Assembly: GCA_903881065.1 (NCBI GenBank)
Contig: CAIRRW010000479.1
Span: 1-21,306, forward strand
Reading direction: 5' to 3'
Length of the DNA stretch: 21,306 nt
Origin: an uncultured Bacteroidota bacterium
GTDB lineage: Bacteria; Bacteroidota; Bacteroidia; 2-12-FULL-35-15
The position numbers were made by a program, and so were the translations under genes. Positions within the stretch are counted from its first letter, which is position 1; each line of letters begins with the position of its first letter. Shown here one piece after another: positions 13,423-21,306 of the stretch. The notes under the pieces are model-generated. The model made no database searches. It had not been told where the DNA came from and saw only the letters and a list, made by a program, of their open reading frames with translations.

Positions 13423-15330
13423 TCATCTGTTCAAACAAACTTTACCATCCTTATTATATACCAATAGTTTATTGTCGAGCATCAGTTGAATGGTATGAAT
13501 CACTTTATCCTCATGTATATCAGTTATCGAATCAATGAGCGTTTTAAGTGCCAGCGGATGCAATGCCAGTAACTGTTTTATCTGATTACTTGTACTTTCA
13601 TATTCATCTGTATGTAATATTTTTCTTTTCTCTTCGAGACAAACATCACATTGATTACATTGTTCTGTTTCCATTTCACCAAAGTATGCAAGCAACAACT
13701 GACTTCTGCACCTATGCTTACTCTCCTCATAGTTAATTACGGCTTCCATACGTTCCATTGCACGCTTCTTCAGCAAAGAAAAGTTTTCTTTTGAAAGTTT
13801 TAGTTCTTTTGTATCAATACGTTCTCGCGTAAATGTTAGTTGAGGTAATTCCGTTTGAGGCAAATAAGTGATTACTTTGTTTTGATTCAGAAAATTTAAA
13901 CGTGTAATAATATTTTCCACTTTTGTAGTTGCTCGTTTAGCCAAATCGTATTCATTAATCTTCACAAAATTGTCAAACAATCCTGTGAAGGAACGGAGCA
14001 ATAGTTTTATGAATACATCATAGGCCGCATTTGTTATTTGGAACTTATATAAATCCTCCCTGTTCATTTCAAACTTTATTCGTGTAGGCTGAAAGTATGA
14101 ATCAGAAAGAGAAATATAACCTTCACGTTCAATAAATTTCAAACAATTGAAAACTGTAATTGCCTGCATTTTATAGTTGTCGCAAAAAGCTGCGATATCA
14201 AAATCAAATGTAACTCCCATTCCTGCGCCCGTTGCCACCTGATAATAATTAGCTATTGCCTGATACGTTTGTTTTATTTCTTCGATTGTCGGGAAGTTTG
14301 TTTCAATGTTGCGCTCCAATTCTAACTTATCTGCTGCATTATAAAGCATGACTGCATAGGCTTTTCGCCCATCCCTTCCGGCACGTCCTGCCTCTTGAAA
14401 GTATGCTTCCAGTGAATCGGGCAAATCAATATGTACTACAAAACGAACATCGGGCTTATCAATACCCATCCCAAATGCGTTAGTACAAACTATTACTCGC
14501 GAAGTGTTTTTAATCCAGTTAGTTTGCCTTATGTCTCGTGTATTTGCGTCCAATCCTGCATGATAGTAATCAGCAGAAATAGAATGGCTTTTCAAATAGC
14601 TTGCAATTTCCTGTGTTTTCCTACGGTTGCGGACATAAACTATTCCGGAACCTTCAATATTGGTGGCAATTTTAATTAAACGTGCCAGTTTATCTTCTTC
14701 ATGCAATACTGCATAAGCAAGGTTTTTGCGCTCATAACTAACCTGAAAAACATTCTTTTTTTTGAACTCCAGTTTTTCCTGAATATCAATTACCACTTCC
14801 TTGGTGGCAGTTGCAGTTAATGCGAGAAATGGAATATTGGTAAGTAATTCTTTTAACTCAACTATCTTTAAATAGCTTGGTCTGAAATCATATCCCCATT
14901 GAGAAATACAATGCGATTCATCGACAGCAATAAGGTTTATTTTCATTCGCTGCAGACGAACCTTTACAATCTCCGATTCCAACCGCTCCGGTGATAAATA
15001 TAGAAACTTAATATTGCCATGAACACAGTTATCAAGCGCAATATCAATTTCCCGTTTATGCATAGAAGAATTGATGGAAATAGCTTTGATGCCTCTGGTG
15101 GTAAGACTCTCCACCTGATCCTTCATCAAGGCGATTAATGGAGAAATAACAATACAAATGCCGTCTTTGGCAAGTGCAGGAACTTGAAAACAAATTGACT
15201 TTCCTCCTCCTGTTGGAAGCAATGCCAACGTATCTTTTCCCTGCAATACCGAATTGATTATGTCTTCCTGTAGAGGTCGAAAGGAAGTATACCCCCAGTA
15301 TTTTTTTAATATTTCGTGAATAGATAACAT
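13423..15330 (-). CDS. recQ: RecQ-family ATP-dependent 3'-5' DNA helicase
   Basis: The 635-residue helicase unwinds DNA during recombination and repair. The helicase core is intact: motif 0 FRPLQED (17-23), Walker A LPTGGGKS (38-45), DESH box (137-140) followed by CISQWGYDFRPSY, LTATAT (171-176), YHAGLDANTR (256-265), NAFGMGIDKPDVRFVVH (284-300) and QEAGRAGRDGR (312-322). After the core comes about 185 residues with a winged-helix-like part (ITVFNCLKFIEREGYISL, 391-408), then the zinc module CRSQLLLAYFGE...CNQCDVC with Cys541, 558, 561 and 564, then a short tail. In E. coli RecQ the zinc module directly follows the core and an HRDC domain ends the protein; here the order differs and HRDC is absent. 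It converges on rimO. Confidence 0.93.
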   Translation of the reverse strand: MLSIHEILKKYWGYTSFRPLQEDIINSVLQGKDTLALLPTGGGKSICFQVPALAKDGICIVISPLIALMKDQVESLTTRGIKAISINSSMHKREIDIALDNCVHGNIKFLYLSPERLESEIVKVRLQRMKINLIAVDESHCISQWGYDFRPSYLKIVELKELLTNIPFLALTATATKEVVIDIQEKLEFKKKNVFQVSYERKNLAYAVLHEEDKLARLIKIATNIEGSGIVYVRNRRKTQEIASYLKSHSISADYYHAGLDANTRDIRQTNWIKNTSRVIVCTNAFGMGIDKPDVRFVVHIDLPDSLEAYFQEAGRAGRDGRKAYAVMLYNAADKLELERNIETNFPTIEEIKQTYQAIANYYQVATGAGMGVTFDFDIAAFCDNYKMQAITVFNCLKFIEREGYISLSDSYFQPTRIKFEMNREDLYKFQITNAAYDVFIKLLLRSFTGLFDNFVKINEYDLAKRATTKVENIITRLNFLNQNKVITYLPQTELPQLTFTRERIDTKELKLSKENFSLLKKRAMERMEAVINYEESKHRCRSQLLLAYFGEMETEQCNQCDVCLEEKRKILHTDEYESTSNQIKQLLALHPLALKTLIDSITDIHEDKVIHTIQLMLDNKLLVYNKDGKVCLNR

Positions 15331-15343
15331 GCTTTATAATTCA

Positions 15344-15376
15344 CGAAGGTAGTAAATGTAATTTTAGAAAGGCAAA
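15344..15376 (-). promoter_or_regulatory. Probable recQ promoter
   Basis: Read on the minus strand, TTTG (15376-15373), a 21-bp spacer, then TACCTTCG (15351-15344) matches TTTG / TAnnTTTG with one mismatch. Transcription would begin around 15339, giving a leader of only about ten bases before the ATG at 15330. Confidence 0.4.
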
Positions 15377-15408
15377 AAGCACATAATGAGGATCTAAAAA
15401 GGTAAATT

Positions 15409-15445
15409 CAAAAAATAAATCCTGTTATAAACATAACAGGATTTA
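15409..15445 (-). terminator. Strong intrinsic terminator after the T9SS protease gene
   Basis: A perfect 13-bp stem (15416-15428 with 15433-15445, core CCTGTTAT/ATAACAGG) with a 4-nt loop lies 30 bp beyond the protease stop. On the minus strand it runs directly into a run of six T (plus-strand A's just left of 15416). This is a textbook Rho-independent terminator for the minus strand. AAGGTAAAT (15399-15407) can compete for the same 3' arm through ATTTACCTT (15441-15449). Confidence 0.85.
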
Positions 15446-15474
15446 CCTTCAATAAATAAGAAAACTAAAATGAT

Positions 15475-17121
15475 TTATTTTAACACAATAATCTTTTTAA
15501 CTGTTGTTTGAGTAAATGTAGAAATTTCAGCAAAATAAATACCTTTTGGCTGACTTGTTAAATCAATAATATACTTACCGTTTAAAACATTTGATATTAA
15601 ATTTTGAGAAACAACTTCACCTACCACATTGATAACTTTTACTGTTAAATTTTGAGCGGTTGCTAATTTCACTTCCAGATTAAAATTACCATCACTTGGA
15701 TTTGGATAGATAGAGAAAGGAGTTGTAGAAATATTGTTATCGGCGACACCAATATGCATATTTGGATCAAAACCATTAAGGGTGGTCGCGCCTGTATTAT
15801 TTGGGTCGAGCCATACTTTAAGTTGAGTGGCACTTGTTCCGCCACCAAGCCAAGATACAGCAAATTTACCATAGCTATCAACCATATTAGCACCTGTATT
15901 TCCACAGGCAGAAGGTCCGCCGTGCAATTGACCAACTATTCGATGATTTTGATCGAACAAAGGAGAACCAGAAGAACCCGGCTCGGTGCAAGCCTGAGTC
16001 CATAATCCAACTTGCCAATGATCAGTAACAGAACCAGTCCAAGCCACAGCTGTACAAGCGTTTGCAGCTTCGGATATTTTTTTAATATCGCCACTTGGAT
16101 GATGAATTCCCCAAGCAGAATCAGCAGGTACATCAATATTTGACCAACCATTAAAGTAAGTACTATAAGATGCAGGCACTGTATTATTTGTTAATCCGCC
16201 AGTGATTTGCACTAAACAAAAATCGCTGGGAGTATTACGAGCGCATAAAATTGAACCGGAAAGTGATTGAGCTGTGGAAGGTGAACTAGAAGGATTGGTA
16301 CATGTTGGAGCTTCCCAATTGAAACGGAAAATCCATGATGCCCAATCATTGCTCGTAGAACAATGGTTGGCTGTAAGAACATATGGTTTACCATCCTGTG
16401 GAACATCATTAACTAAAGAACCGGAGCAAAATTCGCCACCGTTAACCACCAAACAAACTACGCCCTTTTTTTCGTTCTGCCAATTGGCTCCAAGTGGACA
16501 ATTAACATTTATTTCACAACTGCCTGAACCGCCAAATTGTTTTGTAGCATATTCTTTTACACCTCTATACGCATGAGTAACACGGAAAAGACTTATTCTT
16601 CCTTGATTAACTACTAAAGCGGGTTCGTAATATTCGAGTACGATAGATTCACCGGCAATTAAATCAGTGGCGAATGCTTTATCTTTTTGGTTATTAACAT
16701 CAGTGAAGGCCCCAATTACAAAATCCCGTGAGGTATTATATATATATAAAGAAGCTCCCTTGGGCATAAAAAAATCATCAAAAGCAAGATTGATTGTAAG
16801 TGCATTTGGCGATTTGATACCTAAGCGCCATAGTCTGTCGCCATTAGGTAAGGTAGTCCAGGTACCAGAATTTTGAAGATTTAGAGAAACATAATGATTG
16901 TATCCAAAACGAAAAGGTCCTTTGCTAAGGTCGTTAACAGCATCTTCTGCTTTTAAAGCATCCAAATCCAAAGGAGGCATTGTTTTGTTTTCGAAAGAAG
17001 GAAGATGCCTTGAATCGACAGTGAAACTAAATGGTGTTCCTCCCTGACTAAATTGAGCAACTGCTTTATTTATAAATACAGCAGAACTGATTATCGCTAA
17101 CGATAGTATTATTTTCTTCAT
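15475..17121 (-). CDS. Secreted trypsin-like serine protease (lysyl endopeptidase-like) with T9SS sorting domain
   Basis: From Met 17121 the product has 548 residues. The signal peptide is MKKIILSLAIISSAVFINKAVAQ. A propeptide-like region with beta-rich segments (about 30-195) precedes an S1-fold domain: VLTANHC (His253), SDFCLVQI (Asp300) and EPGSSGSPLFD (Ser384), then RIVGQLHGGPSACG. Cysteine content and these motifs resemble lysyl endopeptidase-type proteases. The C-terminal about 75 residues (from PFSIYPNPSDGNFNLEV to VKKIIVLK) are a type A T9SS sorting domain, so the protein should cross the outer membrane by T9SS and be released or attached to the surface. The frame is open to 17151, but the promoter -7 box covers that point, so 17121 is chosen. 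Specificity for lysine is not proven here. Confidence 0.9.
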   Translation of the reverse strand: MKKIILSLAIISSAVFINKAVAQFSQGGTPFSFTVDSRHLPSFENKTMPPLDLDALKAEDAVNDLSKGPFRFGYNHYVSLNLQNSGTWTTLPNGDRLWRLGIKSPNALTINLAFDDFFMPKGASLYIYNTSRDFVIGAFTDVNNQKDKAFATDLIAGESIVLEYYEPALVVNQGRISLFRVTHAYRGVKEYATKQFGGSGSCEINVNCPLGANWQNEKKGVVCLVVNGGEFCSGSLVNDVPQDGKPYVLTANHCSTSNDWASWIFRFNWEAPTCTNPSSSPSTAQSLSGSILCARNTPSDFCLVQITGGLTNNTVPASYSTYFNGWSNIDVPADSAWGIHHPSGDIKKISEAANACTAVAWTGSVTDHWQVGLWTQACTEPGSSGSPLFDQNHRIVGQLHGGPSACGNTGANMVDSYGKFAVSWLGGGTSATQLKVWLDPNNTGATTLNGFDPNMHIGVADNNISTTPFSIYPNPSDGNFNLEVKLATAQNLTVKVINVVGEVVSQNLISNVLNGKYIIDLTSQPKGIYFAEISTFTQTTVKKIIVLK

Positions 17122-17148
17122 ATGAATTTTTTTAATTAATATACTTGA

Positions 17149-17180
17149 CAAAACTAATTATAATATAAAGCGAATACAAA
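17149..17180 (-). promoter_or_regulatory. Promoter of the T9SS protease gene
   Basis: On the minus strand TTTG (17180-17177), a 20-bp spacer, then TAGTTTTG (17156-17149) match the Bacteroidota promoter pattern exactly at both boxes. Transcription would start near 17144, about 23 bp before the ATG at 17121. Direct repeats at 21-bp spacing lie just upstream of the -33 box. Confidence 0.7.
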
Positions 17181-17188
17181 TTATTTGG

Positions 17189-17238
17189 ACTAATACTCGG
17201 GAAAGGCTTACTAATTGTTGTCGGGAGGTTACTAATTG
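17189..17238. promoter_or_regulatory. Three ACTAAT repeats at 21-bp spacing between divergent promoters
   Basis: ACTAAT occurs at 17189, 17210 and 17231, exactly 21 bp apart. The last two extend to the 10-mer TTACTAATTG (17208-17217, 17229-17238), and TCGGGA precedes each of these (17197, 17221). The block lies 9 bp upstream of the protease -33 box and about 38 bp upstream of the M16 -33 box, where an activator or shared regulator would bind. The function is inferred from position and spacing only. Confidence 0.5.
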
Positions 17239-17275
17239 AATAAAGGATTGAAAAAGACAATAAATACTTGAAAAC

Positions 17276-17305
17276 TTTGTTCCTTTGTTCTTTTTTGTAC
17301 ATTTG
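17276..17305 (+). promoter_or_regulatory. Promoter of the M16 peptidase gene
   Basis: TTTG (17276-17279), an 18-bp spacer, then TACATTTG (17298-17305) match TTTG / TAnnTTTG exactly. Transcription from about 17310 would leave a leader of about 47 bases before the ATG at 17357. Confidence 0.65.
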
Positions 17306-17356
17306 GGACTTCAAAAAAACAAGCAAATAAATAAATAATTAATTCCTTCAAAATAA

Positions 17357-20212
17357 ATGAAAAAAATAATTACAAGTGTTCTTAGTTGCATCTGCCTGAG
17401 CGTTGCAATAGCACAACCTACTTTAATAGAAAAGGTGGAATCGAAAGATGGAAAAGTAGCCATTCCGTATGAAAAATGGAAACTATCGAACGGGTTAACT
17501 GTATTGCTGCACGAAGATCATTCGGATCCGGTGGTAGATGTGATGGTAGTATACAAGGTTGGTTCGGCAAGGGAATCGATGGGAAAATCGGGTTTTGCGC
17601 ACTTTTTCGAACATATGATGTTTGAAGGTTCGAAACATTTGGCAGATAAGGAACATTTTAAAATTGTTTCGACCGCTGGTGGTGATATGAATGGATTTAC
17701 AGAACGTGATAAAACAACATATTACGAAACAATGCCTTCTAATTATCTGGAAACAGGATTGTATCTGGAGAGTGACAGGATGGGCTTTCTGCTTGATTCG
17801 TTAACTACAAAAAAGTTTGAAATACAACGTGCGACAGTTAAAAATGAGAAATCACAGAATGTAGAAAATCAGCCTTATGCGATTGGGTTTGAAGAGGAGA
17901 TAAATAAAATTTTGTATCCGGACAGACATCCTTATTCTTGGCCAACAATAGGTTATGTGGATGATTTGAACAGGGCAAGTGTGGATGATGTTCGTAATTT
18001 CTTTTTGCGCTGGTATGGACCCAACAATGCTATTTTAAGTATTTCGGGAGATTTTAATACGCCTGATGCGTTGAAATTAGTGGATAAATATTTCGGTACA
18101 TTGAAACAATGTCCGGAAGTAAAAAAGTTACCTAAAACACCGGTTGTAATTCCTACTGATAAATATACTGCTTATAAAGACCGTATTTATCTTCCGTTAA
18201 ATTTGAGGGTTTACCCTACTGTGGCTCAATATCACAGAGATGAAGCTGCTTTAGACTTGTTGGGAATAATGATGGGTGGTGGAAATAACTCTATCTTCTA
18301 TAAGAACTTTGTGAAAAGTAAACTTGCAATACAAGCCAATGTACAGCATACCAGCAGTGAGCTTGCAGGTGAGTTTTCGGTACAGATTATTGCTTACCCT
18401 CCTGATGATTTTAATCTGGAAAAATTATTTAATGATTTGGATGCAAAAGTGAAATCGACCATTGATGATTTTGAAAAAACGGAAATTACTGATGATGCGT
18501 TACAAAGAGCAAAAGCTCAGGTAGAAACTCAACAATACAGCAACATTGCTACTGTATTTGGCGCTAACATGAGAATAGCTGAATGGGAGCGTTTATTAGG
18601 ACATTCGTCAACAATTACTGACGAAATTGAACGATATAATAAGGTAACGAAGGAAGATATTTCGCGCGTTTTCAATAAGTACATAAAAGGTACGGGAGCA
18701 GCTATTGTAAATACGTACCCGATTATGAATGATAAAGATTCGGTAAAAAGTATTAATCCACATGCAGGAGAAACATTTCCTCCGAACCCTGAATATGCAG
18801 GTTTGAGCTACTCTCCTACTCCTGATAATTTTGACAGAAGCAAACGCCCTGTACCGGGACCTGCAAAATCAGTGAAAGTACCTGATTATTATACTTTCAA
18901 AATGAAAAACGGATTGAACGTTATTGGAACTGTGAACAATGAAACACCTGAATTGACTATTGTTTTGAATATTGAAGGAGGAAGTTTAGTATTGCCAAAT
19001 GATCAGATAAAGAAAATGGGAATAGCTGAACTTACTGCCAGCATGATGAATGAGGGAACCAAGAATTTTACTACAGAACAAATAGGTGCTCAACTGGAGA
19101 AAATTGGAAGTTCGATAGAGTTTAGTGCTACCAAAACAGGTACTTCTGTAAGAGTACAATGTTTAAAGAAAAACCTTGATGCTACATTTAAAATACTTGA
19201 AGAAAAACTTTTAAATCCAGGTTTCAGAGAAGATGATTTTAAATTGGCGAAGAAACAATATAAGGAAGAAATAAGCAATCAGAAAACAAATGCACAGCAA
19301 GTGGCTACCAACACTTTTAACTTTGCACTTTATGGAAGTTCGTTGATGGGATTGCCTGCAACATGGAAATCAGTTGATAATATTGATTTGAAAGATTTGA
19401 AAGAATATTATAACAATTATTATTCGCCATCGGTAGCTGATTTAATTGTGGTTGGTGATGTGGATCAACAAACGCTGACTTCAAAACTGGATTTCTTAAA
19501 TAAATGGCAGGCAAAAGATGTGAAGATTCAAGCTGTAACAGAAACTGCAGCTCCTGCTGACCCTCAGTTTTATATCTGCGATAAACCTTTTGCTCCATCA
19601 TCAGTAATTATGATGGGAAATACTTCGGTAAAGTATGATGCTACCGGTGATTATTATAAAAACCAGATAGCGAATTATTGCTTGGGAGGGACATTCAACA
19701 GCCGTTTAAACCTTGATTTACGTGAAGATAAAGGATGGACATACGGAATTTATTCTCGTTTTAATGGAGGAAAATATACCGGTAATTTCACTATTAATTC
19801 ATCTGTAAAACGTTCGGCTTCTGCAGCCTCGTTGATTGAAATACTTAATATATATTCAAATTATATTGACAAAGGAGTTACGGATCAGGAATTAGAATTC
19901 ACTAAAAATTCGTTGCTTAATGAAGAAGCTTTAAAATATGAAGCTGCTTATCAGAAAGCAAGTTTCTTATCTAATATTGTTAGATATAATCTGGATAAAG
20001 ATTATACTGCAAAACAAACTCAGCTGTTAAAAAACATATCGAAAGATGAAGTGAATCAACAAATAAAAAAATACTTTGCTACGAATAAACTAACAACTGT
20101 AATTGTTGGTGATAAGTCGATAATTGAAGGTCAACTTGACAAAGCAATGAAAGATGCTAAAAACAAAGAAGTATTGAGTAAAGTGAAACTTAAGAAACTT
20201 ACAATTGAATAA
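17357..20212 (+). CDS. M16-family zinc metallopeptidase, two-domain (pitrilysin-like)
   Basis: The 951-residue secreted peptidase is probably periplasmic. The signal peptide is MKKIITSVLSCICLSVAIAQ. The N-terminal M16 unit holds the inverted zinc motif HFFEH (His82, Glu85, His86) and the third ligand Glu164 in VKNEKSQNVENQPYA, with GGDMNGFTERDKTTYYET (108-125) as the conserved following segment. The second half (from about 510, YYTFKMKNGLNVIG) repeats the fold but has GIAELTASMM in place of HxxEH, so it is the usual non-catalytic partner. The C-terminal RLNLDLREDKGWTYGIYSRF element, involved in substrate binding in the family, is present. Length matches fused two-unit M16B proteins. It has its own promoter and is followed after 28 bp by a TPR protein gene. 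Confidence 0.92.
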   Translation: MKKIITSVLSCICLSVAIAQPTLIEKVESKDGKVAIPYEKWKLSNGLTVLLHEDHSDPVVDVMVVYKVGSARESMGKSGFAHFFEHMMFEGSKHLADKEHFKIVSTAGGDMNGFTERDKTTYYETMPSNYLETGLYLESDRMGFLLDSLTTKKFEIQRATVKNEKSQNVENQPYAIGFEEEINKILYPDRHPYSWPTIGYVDDLNRASVDDVRNFFLRWYGPNNAILSISGDFNTPDALKLVDKYFGTLKQCPEVKKLPKTPVVIPTDKYTAYKDRIYLPLNLRVYPTVAQYHRDEAALDLLGIMMGGGNNSIFYKNFVKSKLAIQANVQHTSSELAGEFSVQIIAYPPDDFNLEKLFNDLDAKVKSTIDDFEKTEITDDALQRAKAQVETQQYSNIATVFGANMRIAEWERLLGHSSTITDEIERYNKVTKEDISRVFNKYIKGTGAAIVNTYPIMNDKDSVKSINPHAGETFPPNPEYAGLSYSPTPDNFDRSKRPVPGPAKSVKVPDYYTFKMKNGLNVIGTVNNETPELTIVLNIEGGSLVLPNDQIKKMGIAELTASMMNEGTKNFTTEQIGAQLEKIGSSIEFSATKTGTSVRVQCLKKNLDATFKILEEKLLNPGFREDDFKLAKKQYKEEISNQKTNAQQVATNTFNFALYGSSLMGLPATWKSVDNIDLKDLKEYYNNYYSPSVADLIVVGDVDQQTLTSKLDFLNKWQAKDVKIQAVTETAAPADPQFYICDKPFAPSSVIMMGNTSVKYDATGDYYKNQIANYCLGGTFNSRLNLDLREDKGWTYGIYSRFNGGKYTGNFTINSSVKRSASAASLIEILNIYSNYIDKGVTDQELEFTKNSLLNEEALKYEAAYQKASFLSNIVRYNLDKDYTAKQTQLLKNISKDEVNQQIKKYFATNKLTTVIVGDKSIIEGQLDKAMKDAKNKEVLSKVKLKKLTIE

Positions 20213-20240
20213 TATAATTAAGGAACTTTAATAAGAAAAA

Positions 20241-21306
20241 ATGAAAGGATTTATAACCTCCATGCTAATTGGAGTAACAGCTTTTGCAAATGCACAAAGT
20301 AATCAGGTGCAAAATGCTTCTAACTATTTACGAAGTAAAGAATATGATAAGGCGAAAGCATCAGCCGATGCCGCAATACAAAATGAGAGCACAAAAAGCA
20401 GTGCTAAATTATGGATGTACCGCGGATTGATTTATGAAGGGATTTATGAATCGAAAAATGAAGCCGATAATAAGCTTGACAATGATGCACAGGAAAAAGC
20501 AGTGGAGAGTTTTATAACCTGTTTGAAGCTTGACAAAGACAATATTTATAAAGATCAAATGAAAGGTAATTTAGTGGTTACCTGCTCTGCACTTGACCAT
20601 AAAGTAAAGTTTTATCAAAGTACAAAAGATTATGAAAAAGCAATAAGAGGATTGGATTTACTTGAACAGGCTTTGCCTTATGATTTTGACCTAGGATTAA
20701 AACGCAATAACATTACAAAAGAGAATTTAATGTTCAGTCATTTTAAAACCTACTCATTAGCCGGAAACAAAGAAAAAACGCTTGAATACGGAAATAAACT
20801 TATTGATATTAAATACAAAGATCCTAGTATTTATACCAGCATGACAAAGATTTATCTTATTGACAAGGACACTACAAAGGCTTTATCATATATAGAGAAA
20901 GGTAAAATTTTGTTTGAAGATAATCTGGATTTAATTACTCAGGAAATAGATATTTATTTAAAGCAAAAGAAAACAGATGTGCTTAAAACAAAATTACTGG
21001 ATGCAATAAATGTGGCGCCTGATAACGAAATCCTACATGCTGTATTAGGTAATGTGTATGACAAAACTAATGACCAGGAAAATGCAGAAAAGGAATATTT
21101 GAAAGCATTGGAAATAAAACCTGAATATGATTATGCCAATTATAATTTGGGTGCTTTGTATTATACAATAGGTATTCAATGGAATGATAAAATAAATGCA
21201 TTACCATTAAGCGACACAAAAAAAGCAAAAGAATATGAAGATAAAAAGATTGAGTATTTTAAAAAAGCGACTACCTTTTTGGAAAAATCGTATGCGGTTT
21301 CTCCTG
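20241..21306 (+). CDS. Secreted TPR-repeat protein (3' end outside window)
   Basis: An open frame of 355 codons begins at ATG 20241 and runs off the right edge. The first residues, MKGFITSMLIGVTAFANAQ, are a signal peptide with a likely AxA-type cleavage before or at Gln19. The rest is helical and repetitive: NASNYLRSKEYDKAKASADAA, YEKAIRGLDLLEQAL, ENAEKEYLKALEIKPEYDYANYNLGALYYTIG. The last two segments follow the TPR pattern (small residues at the helix contacts, then A..P). TPR proteins are protein-binding scaffolds; no enzyme motif is seen. It follows the M16 gene by 28 bp with no terminator between, so it is likely cotranscribed. A partner role with envelope proteins is a guess. Confidence 0.8.
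   Translation, partial: MKGFITSMLIGVTAFANAQSNQVQNASNYLRSKEYDKAKASADAAIQNESTKSSAKLWMYRGLIYEGIYESKNEADNKLDNDAQEKAVESFITCLKLDKDNIYKDQMKGNLVVTCSALDHKVKFYQSTKDYEKAIRGLDLLEQALPYDFDLGLKRNNITKENLMFSHFKTYSLAGNKEKTLEYGNKLIDIKYKDPSIYTSMTKIYLIDKDTTKALSYIEKGKILFEDNLDLITQEIDIYLKQKKTDVLKTKLLDAINVAPDNEILHAVLGNVYDKTNDQENAEKEYLKALEIKPEYDYANYNLGALYYTIGIQWNDKINALPLSDTKKAKEYEDKKIEYFKKATTFLEKSYAVSP

Noticed and set aside
13417..13433. Hairpin TGAACA/TGTTCA between rimO and recQ as a terminator
   Set aside because: It has only 6 bp, no T-run on either strand, and half of it is inside the recQ coding end.
17122..17151. Upstream start (Met at 17151) for the T9SS protease
   Set aside because: The -7 box at 17149-17156 overlaps it, and the signal peptide begins properly at the Met at 17121.
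17357..20212. Second active zinc site in the M16 protein
   Set aside because: The C-terminal half has GIAELTASMM at the equivalent position, without the HxxEH ligands.

Overview
The window is A+T-rich chromosomal DNA that looks like a Bacteroidota genome. The reasons are a secreted protease with a C-terminal type IX secretion (T9SS) sorting domain, several upstream regions that match the Bacteroidota promoter pattern TTTG / TAnnTTTG, a lipoprotein of the DUF885 peptidase family, and a MuiA-like protein carrying a carboxypeptidase-regulatory-like domain. No rRNA, tRNA, CRISPR array, transposase or phage gene was recognised. The species cannot be told from the sequence.

Left part (1-6091): the edge of a surface-polysaccharide locus. 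It holds the last codons of a probable asparagine synthase-like gene, a convergent polytopic membrane protein (Wzy-like or a related polysaccharide protein), and a divergent tightly packed run of three genes: a GT4-type glycosyltransferase, galE, and a long RelA/SpoT homologue. Sugar supply (GalE), sugar transfer (GT4) and a possible polymerase sit together. The (p)ppGpp enzyme may be a passenger at the end of the same transcript.

Middle part (6126-15330): minus-strand genes for a GNAT/FemAB-like protein, a DUF885 lipoprotein peptidase, and a MuiA/DUF4139 protein interrupted by a carboxypeptidase-regulatory-like domain plus a TonB-receptor plug-like segment. Then come plus-strand rimO (forced TTG start) and minus-strand recQ with an unusual domain order. 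A 536-bp gene-free gap (9194-9729) contains a six-copy 21-bp direct repeat array closed by an inverted copy, and a cluster of overlapping inverted repeats.

Right part (15475-21306): a T9SS-exported trypsin-like (lysyl endopeptidase-like) protease is divergent from a two-domain M16 metallopeptidase, which is followed closely by a secreted TPR protein cut by the window end. Good promoter matches face both ways in the gap between the protease and the M16 gene.

The most interesting signal is regulatory. Three separate intergenic regions contain short direct repeats at exactly 21-bp spacing: 9450-9575, 11890-11931 and 17189-17236. In the first, the repeated 9-mer TCAGTTNAA separated by 12 bp closely resembles the direct-repeat sites described for LytTR-type response regulators. 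No LytTR regulator is encoded in the window, so this is an inference.
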